A stretch of 64,000 nt of DNA from Tardibacter chloracetimidivorans. Lineage in GTDB: Bacteria > Pseudomonadota > Alphaproteobacteria > Sphingomonadales > Sphingomonadaceae. Every line of letters begins with the position of its first letter. The stretch's first letter is position 1. The stretch lies in NCBI RefSeq assembly GCF_001890385.1, contig NZ_CP018221.1:62001-126000 (forward strand), in the 5' to 3' direction. A program made the translations under genes and the position numbers. A model generated the notes under the pieces. It was not told the origin of the DNA. It saw only the letters and a program-made list of their open reading frames with translations, and did not search any database. Positions 17,878 to 27,040 of this stretch are shown here, in pieces.

Positions 17878-18476
17878 TGGAACCGATTTCCACCGTTTCC
17901 GGCCGCGCCTATCCGCTTGGCCTGAAGAACATCGATACCGATGTCATCATCCCCGCCTATTATCTGAAGACGATTTCCCGGACGGGGCTGGGCAGGGGCG
18001 CATTCGAGACTCTGCGCGCCCAGCCCGGCAATGTCTTTGACGACCCGCGCTATGCCGGTGCGCCGATCCTGGTCGCGGGCGATAATTTCGGTTGCGGCTC
18101 CAGCCGCGAGCATGCCGCCTGGGCAATGAACGATATGGGCATTACGGCCGTCATCGCACCCAGCTTTTCAGACATATTTTCGGGCAATGCCTTCAAGAAC
18201 GGAATCCTTGCGATAGTGCTGCCGCAGGACCAGGTGGACCGTCTGGTGGAGGTCGCGCGCGAGGGCGAGATCACGGTCGATCTTGAAAACCAGGTCGTGA
18301 CCACGCCCTATCAGGAGCGGTTTCACTTCGACATCGATCCGTTTCGCAAGCATTGCCTGCTGAGCGGTCTGGACGAGATCGGCATGACCCTGGCCATGGA
18401 CGAGGCAATAAGCACCCATGAAGCCGGGATCGCCGCCGGCCAGCCCTGGGTCGGGAACGCCGCCAGCGCGACATGA
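17877..18476 (+). CDS. leuD: 3-isopropylmalate dehydratase small subunit
   Basis: The 199-aa swivel-domain partner of LeuC. The [13 protein letters not shown] and [14 protein letters not shown] motifs bind substrate near the cluster. It is coupled to leuC by a one-base overlap. leuB, normally next, is about 2.9 kb away, separated by a large gene on the opposite strand. Confidence 0.97.
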   Translation: MEPISTVSGRAYPLGLKNIDTDVIIPAYYLKTISRTGLGRGAFETLRAQPGNVFDDPRYAGAPILVAGDNFGCGSSREHAAWAMNDMGITAVIAPSFSDIFSGNAFKNGILAIVLPQDQVDRLVEVAREGEITVDLENQVVTTPYQERFHFDIDPFRKHCLLSGLDEIGMTLAMDEAISTHEAGIAAGQPWVGNAASAT

Positions 18477-18511
18477 GGCTCTATAGGCCGCCTGGTTGAG
18501 GCCGGCCTGCG

Positions 18512-21232
18512 TCAGTCGTTGTTGGCCAGGATCGCGACGGTGGCGACCGACGAGACGAGCTGGCCAACGATGCCCACGATGTTCTGCACCAGCTCAAGCT
18601 TGAACAGCGGGTCTAGGTTCTTCGGGACGATCACGGTCGTTCCGGGCGGCACGGTGACGTTGGAGCCGCGCCACACCGAATTCTTGACCGGCTGCGCCAG
18701 GCCGTTCGGATAGACCACATAGATGCGGCCCTTGTCGGCGCTGAACTGCGTGCCGCCGGCATCCTTCACATATTCGCTGACGTTGCGGCCCGCCCGATAC
18801 TGAACAGCACCTGGATTCGACACGTCGCCAAGCACGATCACGAAATTGGGCTGCTTGGGCATGTGGATCGCGTCGCCACCCTCAAGGAAGGTGTCCAGGG
18901 TCGGCTTGAGGTCCAGCACGCGCGGGTCGGCCTCCACAACCATGCGCCCCACGCCCTGCGCCGTCGCCAGCTGCTGGCTGATCTGGGTCACCGCCGCGAT
19001 ACCGCCCGCATCCACATTCTTGCGTGCGGCGATGGCGAGCACGGCATTGCCAAGATCGCGGGCGGTCCGGCGATAGCCTTCTTCCTCGGCCTTCTGGACC
19101 GAGCGGCGCGTCATCACCACGCCATAGGGATAGGCGAAGCGGGTCAGCCCGCCCGCGCGGTCGATGAGCGACGACAGCGTTTCACCCTTGCGGACGGTAT
19201 AGAGCCCCGGCCGCGCGAACTCGCCTGTCAGCAGCACCGATGCGCTTTCAAACTGTGGCTGGGGCGCGCTCAGCCGGATGTCGTCACCGGCGCGAAGCGA
19301 GACACGGTCCAGCACCAGACCTTCGGCGTCCAGCGCATAACGCTTGATGTCCGGGTTGCCGGTCGCCGGAGAGGTGGTGAGATCGATCACCACGCCTTCA
19401 TGGCTGCTGATCGATCCTTCGGCGATGTTGAGTGCGACTTCCGCAGTCACCGGCCCGGCAACGGGATAGGCGCCCGGGCGACGAACCGCGCCACCGACCC
19501 CAATCGCGTTTTCGATCAGGAATGGGAGCAGCGCCGGCTCGCGCTCAAAGGTGGACGGGCAGACGGACATGGCGGCGTCGGTCGCAACGTCTGCGTTTTT
19601 CGCCGCCGACGTCTGCGAGGCATCGGTCGTGCTGCCGACATCGGCCGCCTGCGCCTGGCCCTCGCGCTCGACGATGAAGGCCCCGCGGGTCAGCACCGAA
19701 AAGCGCGAGGACTGGGTGTCGCGCACCGTGTCGGCAAAACGCGACAGCGACTTGCACTCCGGCAGCGGGTTGGGCTGGCCCAGCACGATCTGCCGGACCG
19801 CCGCCGTGTTCATGAAGGCTATGTCGGCCCGGGAAAACACCCACAGCGTGTCGTTCGGCTGAAGCGGCACCGAAGGCCCTTGCCCAAGCGCCGTCAGCAG
19901 GTTGACAGGCTGGAAGATGCGGCTACCGCTTTCCGGATCGCGCCGGATCAGCGCCGCCATCGGCAGATAGGTGTCGGCCTTGACGTCGTGGATGGAGCCC
20001 AGCAGGTCGCGCACGGTGGGCGCTGCCGGAAGCGGCCGCGGGCCTGCGTTGATGACGTTGCCGTGCAGGGTCACGCGGTTGACAGCGCCGCCTGCCGATC
20101 CGGACGCCACCACCAGCGCATCGCCGGCAATGATCTGCTGTTCCACGCCTGTGACCTGGACGAAGGCCTCACCGCCGTCGCTGTTGATCCGGCTGATCGA
20201 AACGGAGCTTCCGCGCGGACGCACCGCACCGCCCGCATAATCCAGTATCGCGCCGACCGTGGCGCTGCCGCGAAGCTCATATATGCCCGGTCGTGCGACG
20301 CCGCCGGTCACCGCCACGGTGTCGCCGATCACCGGAACGATGATGCGGTCGCCGTCCTGCAGCCTGACGGATTTCGGCAGCCCGATGCCGAGCAGGCCAT
20401 AGAGATCGACGCTGATCGCGCGATTGCCCCTGATCACGCGCACACGGCGAAGCGAGCCGGTGCGGCGCACGCCCTCGGCGCGGGCAAGCGCGCTGGCGAC
20501 ATCGGCCAGCGAAGTAAGCTGATATTGTCCCGGCCTTGCCACTTCGCCGCCGACGAACACTGTAATCGCGCGGACCGACCCGACGGACGTATAGGCATTG
20601 GTGCCAAGCAGCGTGCTTCGGGTGGCCGATGTGATGTCGCTTCGCACCTGCCCCAGGCTCCGACCGGCGGCGCGAATCGGCGGCAGCGCGCCGACGATGA
20701 TCTCGCCCTCGCGGTTGACCTGCACCGTCTCGGTCTCGTTCGTCGCGCCCTGGAAGTTGACGACAAGCTGGTCGCCGACGCCAAGCATATAGGAATCGCT
20801 CACCTGACCTGTGAGCGGCCCGCTTATCGCGGTCGTCGACCTGAAAAGCTCATAGCCGAACTGACGGAGGGTGCTGTCCTCCAGCCGGGTCTGGTATTCG
20901 CGTTCGATGGCGGACGGCTCATAGATCTCGTCGAGTTGCCGCAGTGCTTGCTGGCGCTGCAGCTCCAGCTCTTCGGCCGTCTTCTCGGGCCGCTGGAAAA
21001 GATTGTCCTGCTGTTGCGCTCCGGCGTTCTGCGCGTCTCCGGTCTGGCGTGCGCTGTCCAGTGCGGTGCTTGAGGTGCTGCCTGAGCCAAGCTGCCTTTG
21101 CAGCTGGTCGATAACTCCGGGATCGATCGCGCCGCCAAGCGACTGGGCCGACCCCACCGAGCCGTTGCAGAGCACGGCAAATGACGCCACCGCTGTCAGT
21201 ACATGCCGTGCGACGCACCTCGACCGCTTCAT
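18512..21232 (-). CDS. Polysaccharide export protein with multiple SLBB domains
   Basis: This 906-aa protein is an outer-membrane polysaccharide export (OPX/Wza-like) family member, enlarged. A signal peptide (about residues 1-29, ending GSAQ) precedes a Gln-rich region, a Poly_export domain (around VGDQLVVNFQG), and a series of SLBB units marked by repeated VxGEVARPG, VTGGVARPGIYEL, LTGEFARPGLYTV and VLGDVSNPG turns. The C-terminus is hydrophobic (VGIVGQLVSSVATVAIL) and may be a membrane segment. Such proteins export capsule or sphingan-type polysaccharides. No glycosyltransferases, Wzc or Wzx/Wzy genes are adjacent. The ATG at 21232 is chosen; the open frame continues upstream only as antisense of leuB. 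Confidence 0.88.
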   Translation of the reverse strand: MKRSRCVARHVLTAVASFAVLCNGSVGSAQSLGGAIDPGVIDQLQRQLGSGSTSSTALDSARQTGDAQNAGAQQQDNLFQRPEKTAEELELQRQQALRQLDEIYEPSAIEREYQTRLEDSTLRQFGYELFRSTTAISGPLTGQVSDSYMLGVGDQLVVNFQGATNETETVQVNREGEIIVGALPPIRAAGRSLGQVRSDITSATRSTLLGTNAYTSVGSVRAITVFVGGEVARPGQYQLTSLADVASALARAEGVRRTGSLRRVRVIRGNRAISVDLYGLLGIGLPKSVRLQDGDRIIVPVIGDTVAVTGGVARPGIYELRGSATVGAILDYAGGAVRPRGSSVSISRINSDGGEAFVQVTGVEQQIIAGDALVVASGSAGGAVNRVTLHGNVINAGPRPLPAAPTVRDLLGSIHDVKADTYLPMAALIRRDPESGSRIFQPVNLLTALGQGPSVPLQPNDTLWVFSRADIAFMNTAAVRQIVLGQPNPLPECKSLSRFADTVRDTQSSRFSVLTRGAFIVEREGQAQAADVGSTTDASQTSAAKNADVATDAAMSVCPSTFEREPALLPFLIENAIGVGGAVRRPGAYPVAGPVTAEVALNIAEGSISSHEGVVIDLTTSPATGNPDIKRYALDAEGLVLDRVSLRAGDDIRLSAPQPQFESASVLLTGEFARPGLYTVRKGETLSSLIDRAGGLTRFAYPYGVVMTRRSVQKAEEEGYRRTARDLGNAVLAIAARKNVDAGGIAAVTQISQQLATAQGVGRMVVEADPRVLDLKPTLDTFLEGGDAIHMPKQPNFVIVLGDVSNPGAVQYRAGRNVSEYVKDAGGTQFSADKGRIYVVYPNGLAQPVKNSVWRGSNVTVPPGTTVIVPKNLDPLFKLELVQNIVGIVGQLVSSVATVAILANND

Positions 21233-21382
21233 ATCAGCAACAACCCCATCGCCCGCTAGAGGTTGATCCTGATAGGAGCGGCTCCACCGGGCGTCAATGC
21301 GAGGTTTGACAACATGCCGGGCGTGCCGCACAGGGCGCGGCGACAGATTGGTCAAATCGGACAGACGCAAAGGAAAGCCAGT

Positions 21383-22432
21383 ATGTTGATCGCGCTTTTG
21401 CCGGGCGACGGGATCGGTCCAGAAGTGATCGCAGAGGCCGTAAGGGTGCTTGCTGCGGCCGGCGCGCGGGATCTTGTGTTCGAGACGGCCGAGGTCGGCG
21501 GCGCTGCCTATAAGGCGAGCGGCCACCCGCTGCCGCAGGCGACGCTGGACGTTGCCCGGCGCGCGGATGCGATCCTGTTCGGCGCTGTGGGCGATCCGGA
21601 TTGCGACAGGCTGGAACGGCATCTGCGGCCCGAGCAGGCGATCCTGGGGCTCCGCAAAGAGCTGGGGCTGTTCGCGAACCTGCGGCCTGCAAAGCTTTTC
21701 CCCGAGCTTGCCGATGCGTCCGCCCTGCGTCCGGAAATCGCGCGGGCGATCGATCTGGTCATCATTCGCGAACTGACGGGCGACGTCTATTTCGGGCAGC
21801 CGCGCGGGCTCAGGAAAACCGACAAGGGCCTGCGCGAGGGTTTCGACACGATGCGCTATGATGAGTCGGAGATCGCCCGCATCGCCAAGGTGGGGTTCGA
21901 AACCGCAATGGCGCGCAGCGGCAGGCTCTGCTCGGTCGACAAGGCCAATGTGCTGGAAACGTCGCAGCTGTGGCGCGACGTGGTGATGGAAGTGTCGGCG
22001 GACTATCCCGAGGTCGAGCTGTCGCACATGTATGTCGATAACGCGGCGATGCAGCTTGTGCGCGCGCCGGGCCAGTTCGACGTGATCGTGACCGGCAATC
22101 TTTTCGGTGACATATTGTCGGATCAGGCGTCGATGTGCGTCGGTTCCATCGGCATGCTGCCGTCCGCCTCGCTCGATTCCAGCGCAAAGGGCCTTTACGA
22201 GCCGATCCATGGTTCGGCACCCGACATAGCCGGGCAGGGAAAGGCGAATCCTCTGGCGACGATATTGTCGGCGGCGATGATGCTGCGCTATTCGCTGGGG
22301 CAGGCCGATGTCGCCGACCGGATCGAAGCTGCGGTGTCGCGCGCGCTGGAGACGGGGCATCGCACGGCCGACCTTGGCGGCAATGCATCCACGACGGCAA
22401 TGTGCGATGCGGTAATCGCGGCGCTGGGCTGA
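21383..22432 (+). CDS. leuB: 3-isopropylmalate dehydrogenase
   Basis: The 349-aa NAD-dependent oxidative decarboxylase of leucine synthesis. The N-terminus [14 protein letters not shown], the RPAKLFPE substrate region, the catalytic Tyr/Lys/Asp set (Tyr in [20 protein letters not shown], and [10 protein letters not shown]) and the NAD-binding [14 protein letters not shown] loop are all intact. AGGAAA precedes the ATG at 21383; an in-frame ATG at 21263 would add 40 residues without family support. It diverges from the SLBB export gene. Confidence 0.96.
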   Translation: MLIALLPGDGIGPEVIAEAVRVLAAAGARDLVFETAEVGGAAYKASGHPLPQATLDVARRADAILFGAVGDPDCDRLERHLRPEQAILGLRKELGLFANLRPAKLFPELADASALRPEIARAIDLVIIRELTGDVYFGQPRGLRKTDKGLREGFDTMRYDESEIARIAKVGFETAMARSGRLCSVDKANVLETSQLWRDVVMEVSADYPEVELSHMYVDNAAMQLVRAPGQFDVIVTGNLFGDILSDQASMCVGSIGMLPSASLDSSAKGLYEPIHGSAPDIAGQGKANPLATILSAAMMLRYSLGQADVADRIEAAVSRALETGHRTADLGGNASTTAMCDAVIAALG

Positions 22433-22481
22433 ATATCCACATCATTGACGAGACGCGCAGTGGCGCGGCAAAGCTGAACGC

Positions 22482-23690
22482 ATGAAGCGCAAGACTGGAC
22501 AGGATCGCTCCGTCACCTCGAAATGGCGTCCGGCCACACAGGCCGTGCGCGGGGGCAGCGCACGGTCCGAATGGGGCGAGACGTCAGAGGCGCTGTTCCT
22601 CACATCGGGCTATGCCTATGACTGCGCGGAAGACGCGGCGGCGCGGTTCCGCGGCGATCAGAAGGGCATGACCTATTCCCGGTTGCAGAACCCGACCGTG
22701 GAAATGCTGGAACAGCGGCTTGCGCTGATGGAGGGGGCGGAGGCCGCCCGCTGCACCGCATCGGGCATGGCGGCGATGACGGCCGTGCTGCTCTGCCAGT
22801 TGAAGACGGGCGATCACCTGGTTGCGGCGCGGGCGATGTTCGGATCGTGCCGCTGGCTCACCGATACGCTGCTGCCCAAATTCGGGATCGAGGTGACCAT
22901 CGTCGATGGCCGCGACGCCCACGCCTGGAAAGCGGCGCTGAAGCCCAACACGCGCCTGTTCTTCCTTGAGACACCGGCGAACCCGACGCTGGACATCGTG
23001 GACATCCGGGCGGTGTGCGACATCGCCCATGAGGCAGGCGCGCAGGTGGTCGTCGATAATGCCTTTGCGAGCCCCGTCCTTCAACGGCCGATGGAGTTCG
23101 GCGCCGACATCGTCGCCTATTCAGCCACCAAGATGATGGACGGGCAGGGCCGTGTGCTGGCGGGTGCGGTGGTCGGGACCGAGGATTTCATCCTCAACAC
23201 GCTGTTGCCCTTCACCCGCAACACCGGGCCGACGCTGTCCGCATTCAACGCCTGGGTGGTGCTGAAGGGGCTGGAGACGCTTGATCTGCGCGTGATGCGG
23301 CAGAGCGACAATGCGCTGAAGATAGCCCGTTTCCTCGAAACGCGGGTGCCGAGGCTGCTCTATCCCAACCTCCCCAGCCATCCGCAGTACCAGCTTGCGA
23401 TGCGGCAGATGAAAGCGGGCGGCACCATCCTGTCGATCTATCTGGACGGGGGTCGCGCGCAGGCGCACGGCCTGCTGGATGCGCTGGAACTTGTCGACAT
23501 ATCCAACAACATTGGCGATTCCCGGTCGCTGATGACGCATCCCGCCTCCACCACCCATGCGGGGCTGAGCGAGGAGGTGCGGATGGAGATGGGCGTGACC
23601 GAAGGGATGCTTCGCCTGTCGGTGGGGCTGGAGGACGCGGACGACGTGATCGCGGATTTCGACCAGGCCTTGAGGGCCGTCGGGCTTTGA
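22482..23690 (+). CDS. metZ: O-succinylhomoserine sulfhydrylase
   Basis: The 402-aa PLP enzyme makes homocysteine directly from O-succinylhomoserine and sulfide. The PLP lysine is in YSATKMMDGQGR; GMAAMTAVLL and the YSRLQNPTVEMLEQRLALMEG block are typical of the Cys/Met metabolism family. MetZ rather than MetB/MetY is favoured by the motif around the lysine and the alphaproteobacterial context. Its TGA overlaps the TTG start of apaG. The 49-base gap to leuB is too short for most methionine riboswitches, and none was recognised. Confidence 0.93.
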   Translation: MKRKTGQDRSVTSKWRPATQAVRGGSARSEWGETSEALFLTSGYAYDCAEDAAARFRGDQKGMTYSRLQNPTVEMLEQRLALMEGAEAARCTASGMAAMTAVLLCQLKTGDHLVAARAMFGSCRWLTDTLLPKFGIEVTIVDGRDAHAWKAALKPNTRLFFLETPANPTLDIVDIRAVCDIAHEAGAQVVVDNAFASPVLQRPMEFGADIVAYSATKMMDGQGRVLAGAVVGTEDFILNTLLPFTRNTGPTLSAFNAWVVLKGLETLDLRVMRQSDNALKIARFLETRVPRLLYPNLPSHPQYQLAMRQMKAGGTILSIYLDGGRAQAHGLLDALELVDISNNIGDSRSLMTHPASTTHAGLSEEVRMEMGVTEGMLRLSVGLEDADDVIADFDQALRAVGL

Positions 23691-24085
23691 AGGCGCTGTT
23701 CCCTCATGCCGCCACCACGCGCGGCGTGACGGTTCGCGTCGTCGTGAGCTACCTTGCCGATCAGAGCCAGCCGACGGACGGGCGCTGGTTCTGGGCCTAT
23801 CATGTGCGGATCGAAAACGAAGGGGAGGGACAGGTCCAGCTCCTTTCGCGCCATTGGCTGATCCGCGACGGCAACGGCGTACTGCACGAGGTGAAGGGCG
23901 ATGGCGTGATCGGCGAGCAGCCGGTGATCGAACCCGGCGGCGCTTATGATTATGTGTCCGCCTGCCCGCTCGGTACCCGCAACGGGTCGATGGAAGGCAG
24001 CTATCAGATGGTGGCGGAAGACGGCGGCACGTTCGACGCAGTGATCCCCCGCTTCGAGCTGACCGTTCCGGCGGTGACGACATGA
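23687..24085 (+). CDS. apaG: ApaG protein
   Basis: The 132-aa beta-sandwich ApaG protein starts at TTG within the metZ stop (TTGA). Landmarks are TRGVTVRVVVSYL, the W-x-Y-H-V-R-I-E-N-E-G segment and the GMV-like PGGAYDYVSACPLGT region. Linked to Co2+/Mg2+ homeostasis genetically; the molecular role is unsettled. The ATGA overlap with the following lysR gene suggests a metZ-apaG-lysR transcript. Confidence 0.95.
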   Translation: MKALFPHAATTRGVTVRVVVSYLADQSQPTDGRWFWAYHVRIENEGEGQVQLLSRHWLIRDGNGVLHEVKGDGVIGEQPVIEPGGAYDYVSACPLGTRNGSMEGSYQMVAEDGGTFDAVIPRFELTVPAVTT

Positions 24086-24915
24086 AGCGGACCCATCTTC
24101 CGCTCAACGCCCTGCGCGTGCTGGATGCGGCCGCCCGGCATCTGTCGTTCACGCGCGCGGCGGACGAGCTTGCAGTCACTCCGGCGGCGGTCGGCCAGCA
24201 GGTCAGGGCGCTGGAGGAAACGCTGGGTGTCGTGCTTTTCCGCCGCACCACCAAGGGGCTGGACCTGACGCCGGAGGCGGAGCGCGGATTGCCCGCGTTG
24301 CGCGCAGGCTTCCTCCAGTTCGAGGAATCGGTGCGGGCGATGCAGGAGGGGCAGACGTCGCGGATGCTGACCATCGCTGCGCCGCGTGATTTCACGGCGA
24401 AATGGCTGACGGCACGGCTGGTCGCCTATGGCCGGACCGAGCCGGAGCTTCGGTTCAATCTGGTTTCGGCCGACCAGAGCGTCGATTTCACCGAAGCCAA
24501 TCTGGACTTCGCTATCCGCTTTGCCGAAGACGCCGAGGGGCTGGAAGGCGTGCCGCTCAGGGATGGGGCCATGGTCACCGTGGCCGCGCCCAATGGCAAC
24601 ACCTCGACCCCGATCATCTGGAACGGCTCGTCCGATACGGGTGGAGCAAACGCGGGCGGGCTCAATGTTGCCGACGCGGGCCTTGCGCTGGATGCTGCTG
24701 CGGCTGGCTTCGGCCATGCGCGCGTTCCGGCGCTTCTGGCCGAAGCCGACATCGCGTCCGGCCGTCTGGTCGTGGTTTCAGGGCCTGAACCCGTCGCTGC
24801 GACCTATTGGATCGTCGCCCCCGCGCCGCAATGGCGGCAGAAGAAGGTCAAGGCGATCGTGGCGGCGCTGACCGCACCCAGTGATCAGGCGTCTATCGTT
24901 TCGTCGTCCACATAG
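24082..24915 (+). CDS. LysR family transcriptional regulator, GcvA-like
   Basis: The 277-aa regulator has the LysR winged helix (LNALRVLDAAARHLSFTRAADEL, residues 6-28, then VTPAAVGQQVRALEE) and a periplasmic-binding-like effector domain from about residue 90. It belongs to the GcvA/AmpR branch by the LNALR...FTRAA pattern, but its targets are unknown. Its last 31 bases overlap the 3' end of parE on the other strand. Confidence 0.9.
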   Translation: MKRTHLPLNALRVLDAAARHLSFTRAADELAVTPAAVGQQVRALEETLGVVLFRRTTKGLDLTPEAERGLPALRAGFLQFEESVRAMQEGQTSRMLTIAAPRDFTAKWLTARLVAYGRTEPELRFNLVSADQSVDFTEANLDFAIRFAEDAEGLEGVPLRDGAMVTVAAPNGNTSTPIIWNGSSDTGGANAGGLNVADAGLALDAAAAGFGHARVPALLAEADIASGRLVVVSGPEPVAATYWIVAPAPQWRQKKVKAIVAALTAPSDQASIVSSST

Positions 24916-26864
24916 GCGGCGTTCGCCTGGATGAAGGCGAAACGATGCTCCGGATTGCGGCCCATCAGCCGGTCCACCAGATCGCGCACGCTGGCCCGCT
25001 CTTCATATTCGCCCGGAAGCGTGACCTTGATCAGCGTCCGGGTCTTCGGGTCCATCGTGGTTTCCTTGAGCTGGGTGGACGCCATCTCGCCAAGGCCCTT
25101 GAACCGGCTCACCTCCACCTTCTTGCCCTTGAAGACCGTCTTATCCAGTTCCGCCCGGTGCGCGTCGTCACGGGCATAGGCGATGGTTCCACCCGCCGAC
25201 AGCCGGTAGAGCGGCGGCTGGGCAAGGAAGACGCGGCCGTCGCGCACCAGCCCCGGCATTTCCTGAAAGAAGAAGGTCATCAGCAACGTCGCGATATGCG
25301 CGCCGTCGACATCGGCATCGGTCATGATGACGATGCGCTCATAGCGAAGCGCCGCCGGATCATATTTGTCCCGCGTGCCGCAGCCCAGCGCCTGGATCAG
25401 ATCGGCGATCTCGTTGTTCGCGCGGATCTTGTCGGCCGTGGCGCTGGCGACGTTCAGGATCTTGCCCCGGATCGGCAGGACGGCCTGCGTCTTGCGGTCG
25501 CGCGCCTGCTTGGCGGAGCCGCCCGCGCTGTCGCCCTCGACGATGAAAAGCTCGGTGCCCGCAGGGTCGTCCGACGAGCAGTCGGTCAGCTTGCCCGGCA
25601 GGCGGAGATTGCGCTTTGACGTGGCCGTCTTGCGCTTGACCTCCCGCTCGGCGCGGCGGGCGAGGCGCTCGTCCATGCGGTCGAGCACAAAGCCCAGCAA
25701 GGCGCGGCCGCGGTCCATATTGTCTGCAAGGAAGTGGTCGAAATGATCCTTCACCGCATTTTCGACAAGCCGCGCGGCTTCTGGACTGGTGAGCCGGTCC
25801 TTGGTCTGGCTCTGGAATTGCGGATCGCGGATGAAGACCGACAGCATCATCTCCGCGCCCGAGAAGATGTCCTCGGCCTGTATGCCGTCCGCCTTCTTCT
25901 GCCCCACCAATGCGCCGAAGCCGCGAATCCCCTTGGTCAGCGCGCCCCGAAGGCCGGTTTCATGCGTGCCCCCATCGGGCGTGGGGATGGTGTTGCAGTA
26001 AAAGCTGGTCGATCCCTCGCCATAAAGCGGCCAGGCGACCGCCCATTCGACCGAGCCCTGTCCATCGGGAAAATCCTGACGACCGGCGAAGAACTCCGCC
26101 GTCACGCATTCCCTCGTCCCGATCTGTTCCTTCAGATGATCGGCAAGGCCGCCGGGGAACTGGAAAACGGCGCTTGCGGGCGTGTCGTCGCCGATCAGTT
26201 CCGGCGCGCATTTCCAGCGGATTTCGACGCCCCGGAAAAGATAGGCCTTCGACCGGGCGAGACGGTAGAGCCGGGCTGGCCTGAAATGGGCGGTGGGACC
26301 GAAAATCTCCGTGTCCGGCGTGAAGCTGACGGAGGTGCCGCGCCGGTTCGGCGTTGCGCCCAGCTTCTCCAGGCCGCTGGTGGGATGTCCGCGCGAAAAA
26401 CTCTGGCGGAACAGTTCCTTGTTCCGCGCGACCTCGACCACCGTGTCGGCCGAAAGCGCGTTCACCACCGATACGCCCACGCCATGCAGGCCGCCGGATG
26501 TCGCATAGGCCTTGTCGGAGAATTTGCCGCCGGAATGCAGCGTGGTCATGATGACCTCAAGCGCCGACTTGTCCGGGTATTTGGGATGCGGATCGACCGG
26601 GATGCCGCGCCCGTTGTCGATGATGGTCAGCCGATTGCCCGGCTCCAGTGTCACCTCGATGCGGGTGGCGTGACCTGCGACCGCCTCGTCCATCGCGTTG
26701 TCCAGCACCTCGGCCGCAAGGTGATGGAAGGCGCGCTCATCGGTGCCGCCGATATACATGCCCGGCCGCCGCCGCACGGGTTCGAGCCCTTCCAGAACCT
26801 CGATCGCGCTTGCGTTGTAGGACTGTTCGGCTGCCCCCCCGGAGGCCGAGAAAAGATCACTCAT
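24885..26864 (-). CDS. parE: DNA topoisomerase IV subunit B
   Basis: The 659-aa ATPase subunit of topoisomerase IV decatenates daughter chromosomes. The GHKL ATPase site is seen in the AEVLDNAMDEA and GRGIPVD segments, the toprim motifs in VEGDSAGGSAKQARDR and DADVDGAHIATLL. The short form and the toprim flanks fit ParE rather than GyrB. No parC gene is adjacent. The end overlaps lysR convergently. Confidence 0.95.
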   Translation of the reverse strand: MSDLFSASGGAAEQSYNASAIEVLEGLEPVRRRPGMYIGGTDERAFHHLAAEVLDNAMDEAVAGHATRIEVTLEPGNRLTIIDNGRGIPVDPHPKYPDKSALEVIMTTLHSGGKFSDKAYATSGGLHGVGVSVVNALSADTVVEVARNKELFRQSFSRGHPTSGLEKLGATPNRRGTSVSFTPDTEIFGPTAHFRPARLYRLARSKAYLFRGVEIRWKCAPELIGDDTPASAVFQFPGGLADHLKEQIGTRECVTAEFFAGRQDFPDGQGSVEWAVAWPLYGEGSTSFYCNTIPTPDGGTHETGLRGALTKGIRGFGALVGQKKADGIQAEDIFSGAEMMLSVFIRDPQFQSQTKDRLTSPEAARLVENAVKDHFDHFLADNMDRGRALLGFVLDRMDERLARRAEREVKRKTATSKRNLRLPGKLTDCSSDDPAGTELFIVEGDSAGGSAKQARDRKTQAVLPIRGKILNVASATADKIRANNEIADLIQALGCGTRDKYDPAALRYERIVIMTDADVDGAHIATLLMTFFFQEMPGLVRDGRVFLAQPPLYRLSAGGTIAYARDDAHRAELDKTVFKGKKVEVSRFKGLGEMASTQLKETTMDPKTRTLIKVTLPGEYEERASVRDLVDRLMGRNPEHRFAFIQANAAYVDDETIDA

Positions 26865-26935
26865 GGAAAAGACTTATAGAGCGGCGATCGCCTGGTGGGG
26901 AGGGGGCAACTGAAGTTTCTCGACGCTCCCCCGTC

Positions 26936-27023
26936 ATCCCGGCGAACGCCGGGATCCACGAACATTGCCCTGTGCGATCGTTCGCATGCGCCATGTTCAT
27001 CGATGCTGAAACAAGTTCAGCAT
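26936..27023. repeat. Two REP-like hairpins
   Basis: ATCCCGGC (26936-26943) pairs with GCCGGGAT (26948-26955) across GAAC, and ATGCTGAA (27003-27010) pairs with TTCAGCAT (27016-27023) across ACAAG. Both resemble small palindromes scattered between genes in sphingomonad genomes. They fill the gap between parE and the helicase gene and may help end helicase transcription. Confidence 0.6.
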
Positions 27024-27040
27024 GACAAAAGGGATTCGCT

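Noticed and set aside
18863-21073. Plus-strand frame of 736 codons inside the SLBB gene
   Set aside because: Antisense shadow; no domain, implausible His/Arg composition.
21233-22360. Upstream extension of the SLBB export frame
   Set aside because: It is antisense to leuB; the signal peptide starts at 21232.
22433-22481. Methionine-responsive riboswitch before metZ
   Set aside because: Only 49 bases are available and no SAM-II or SAM-V core was recognised.
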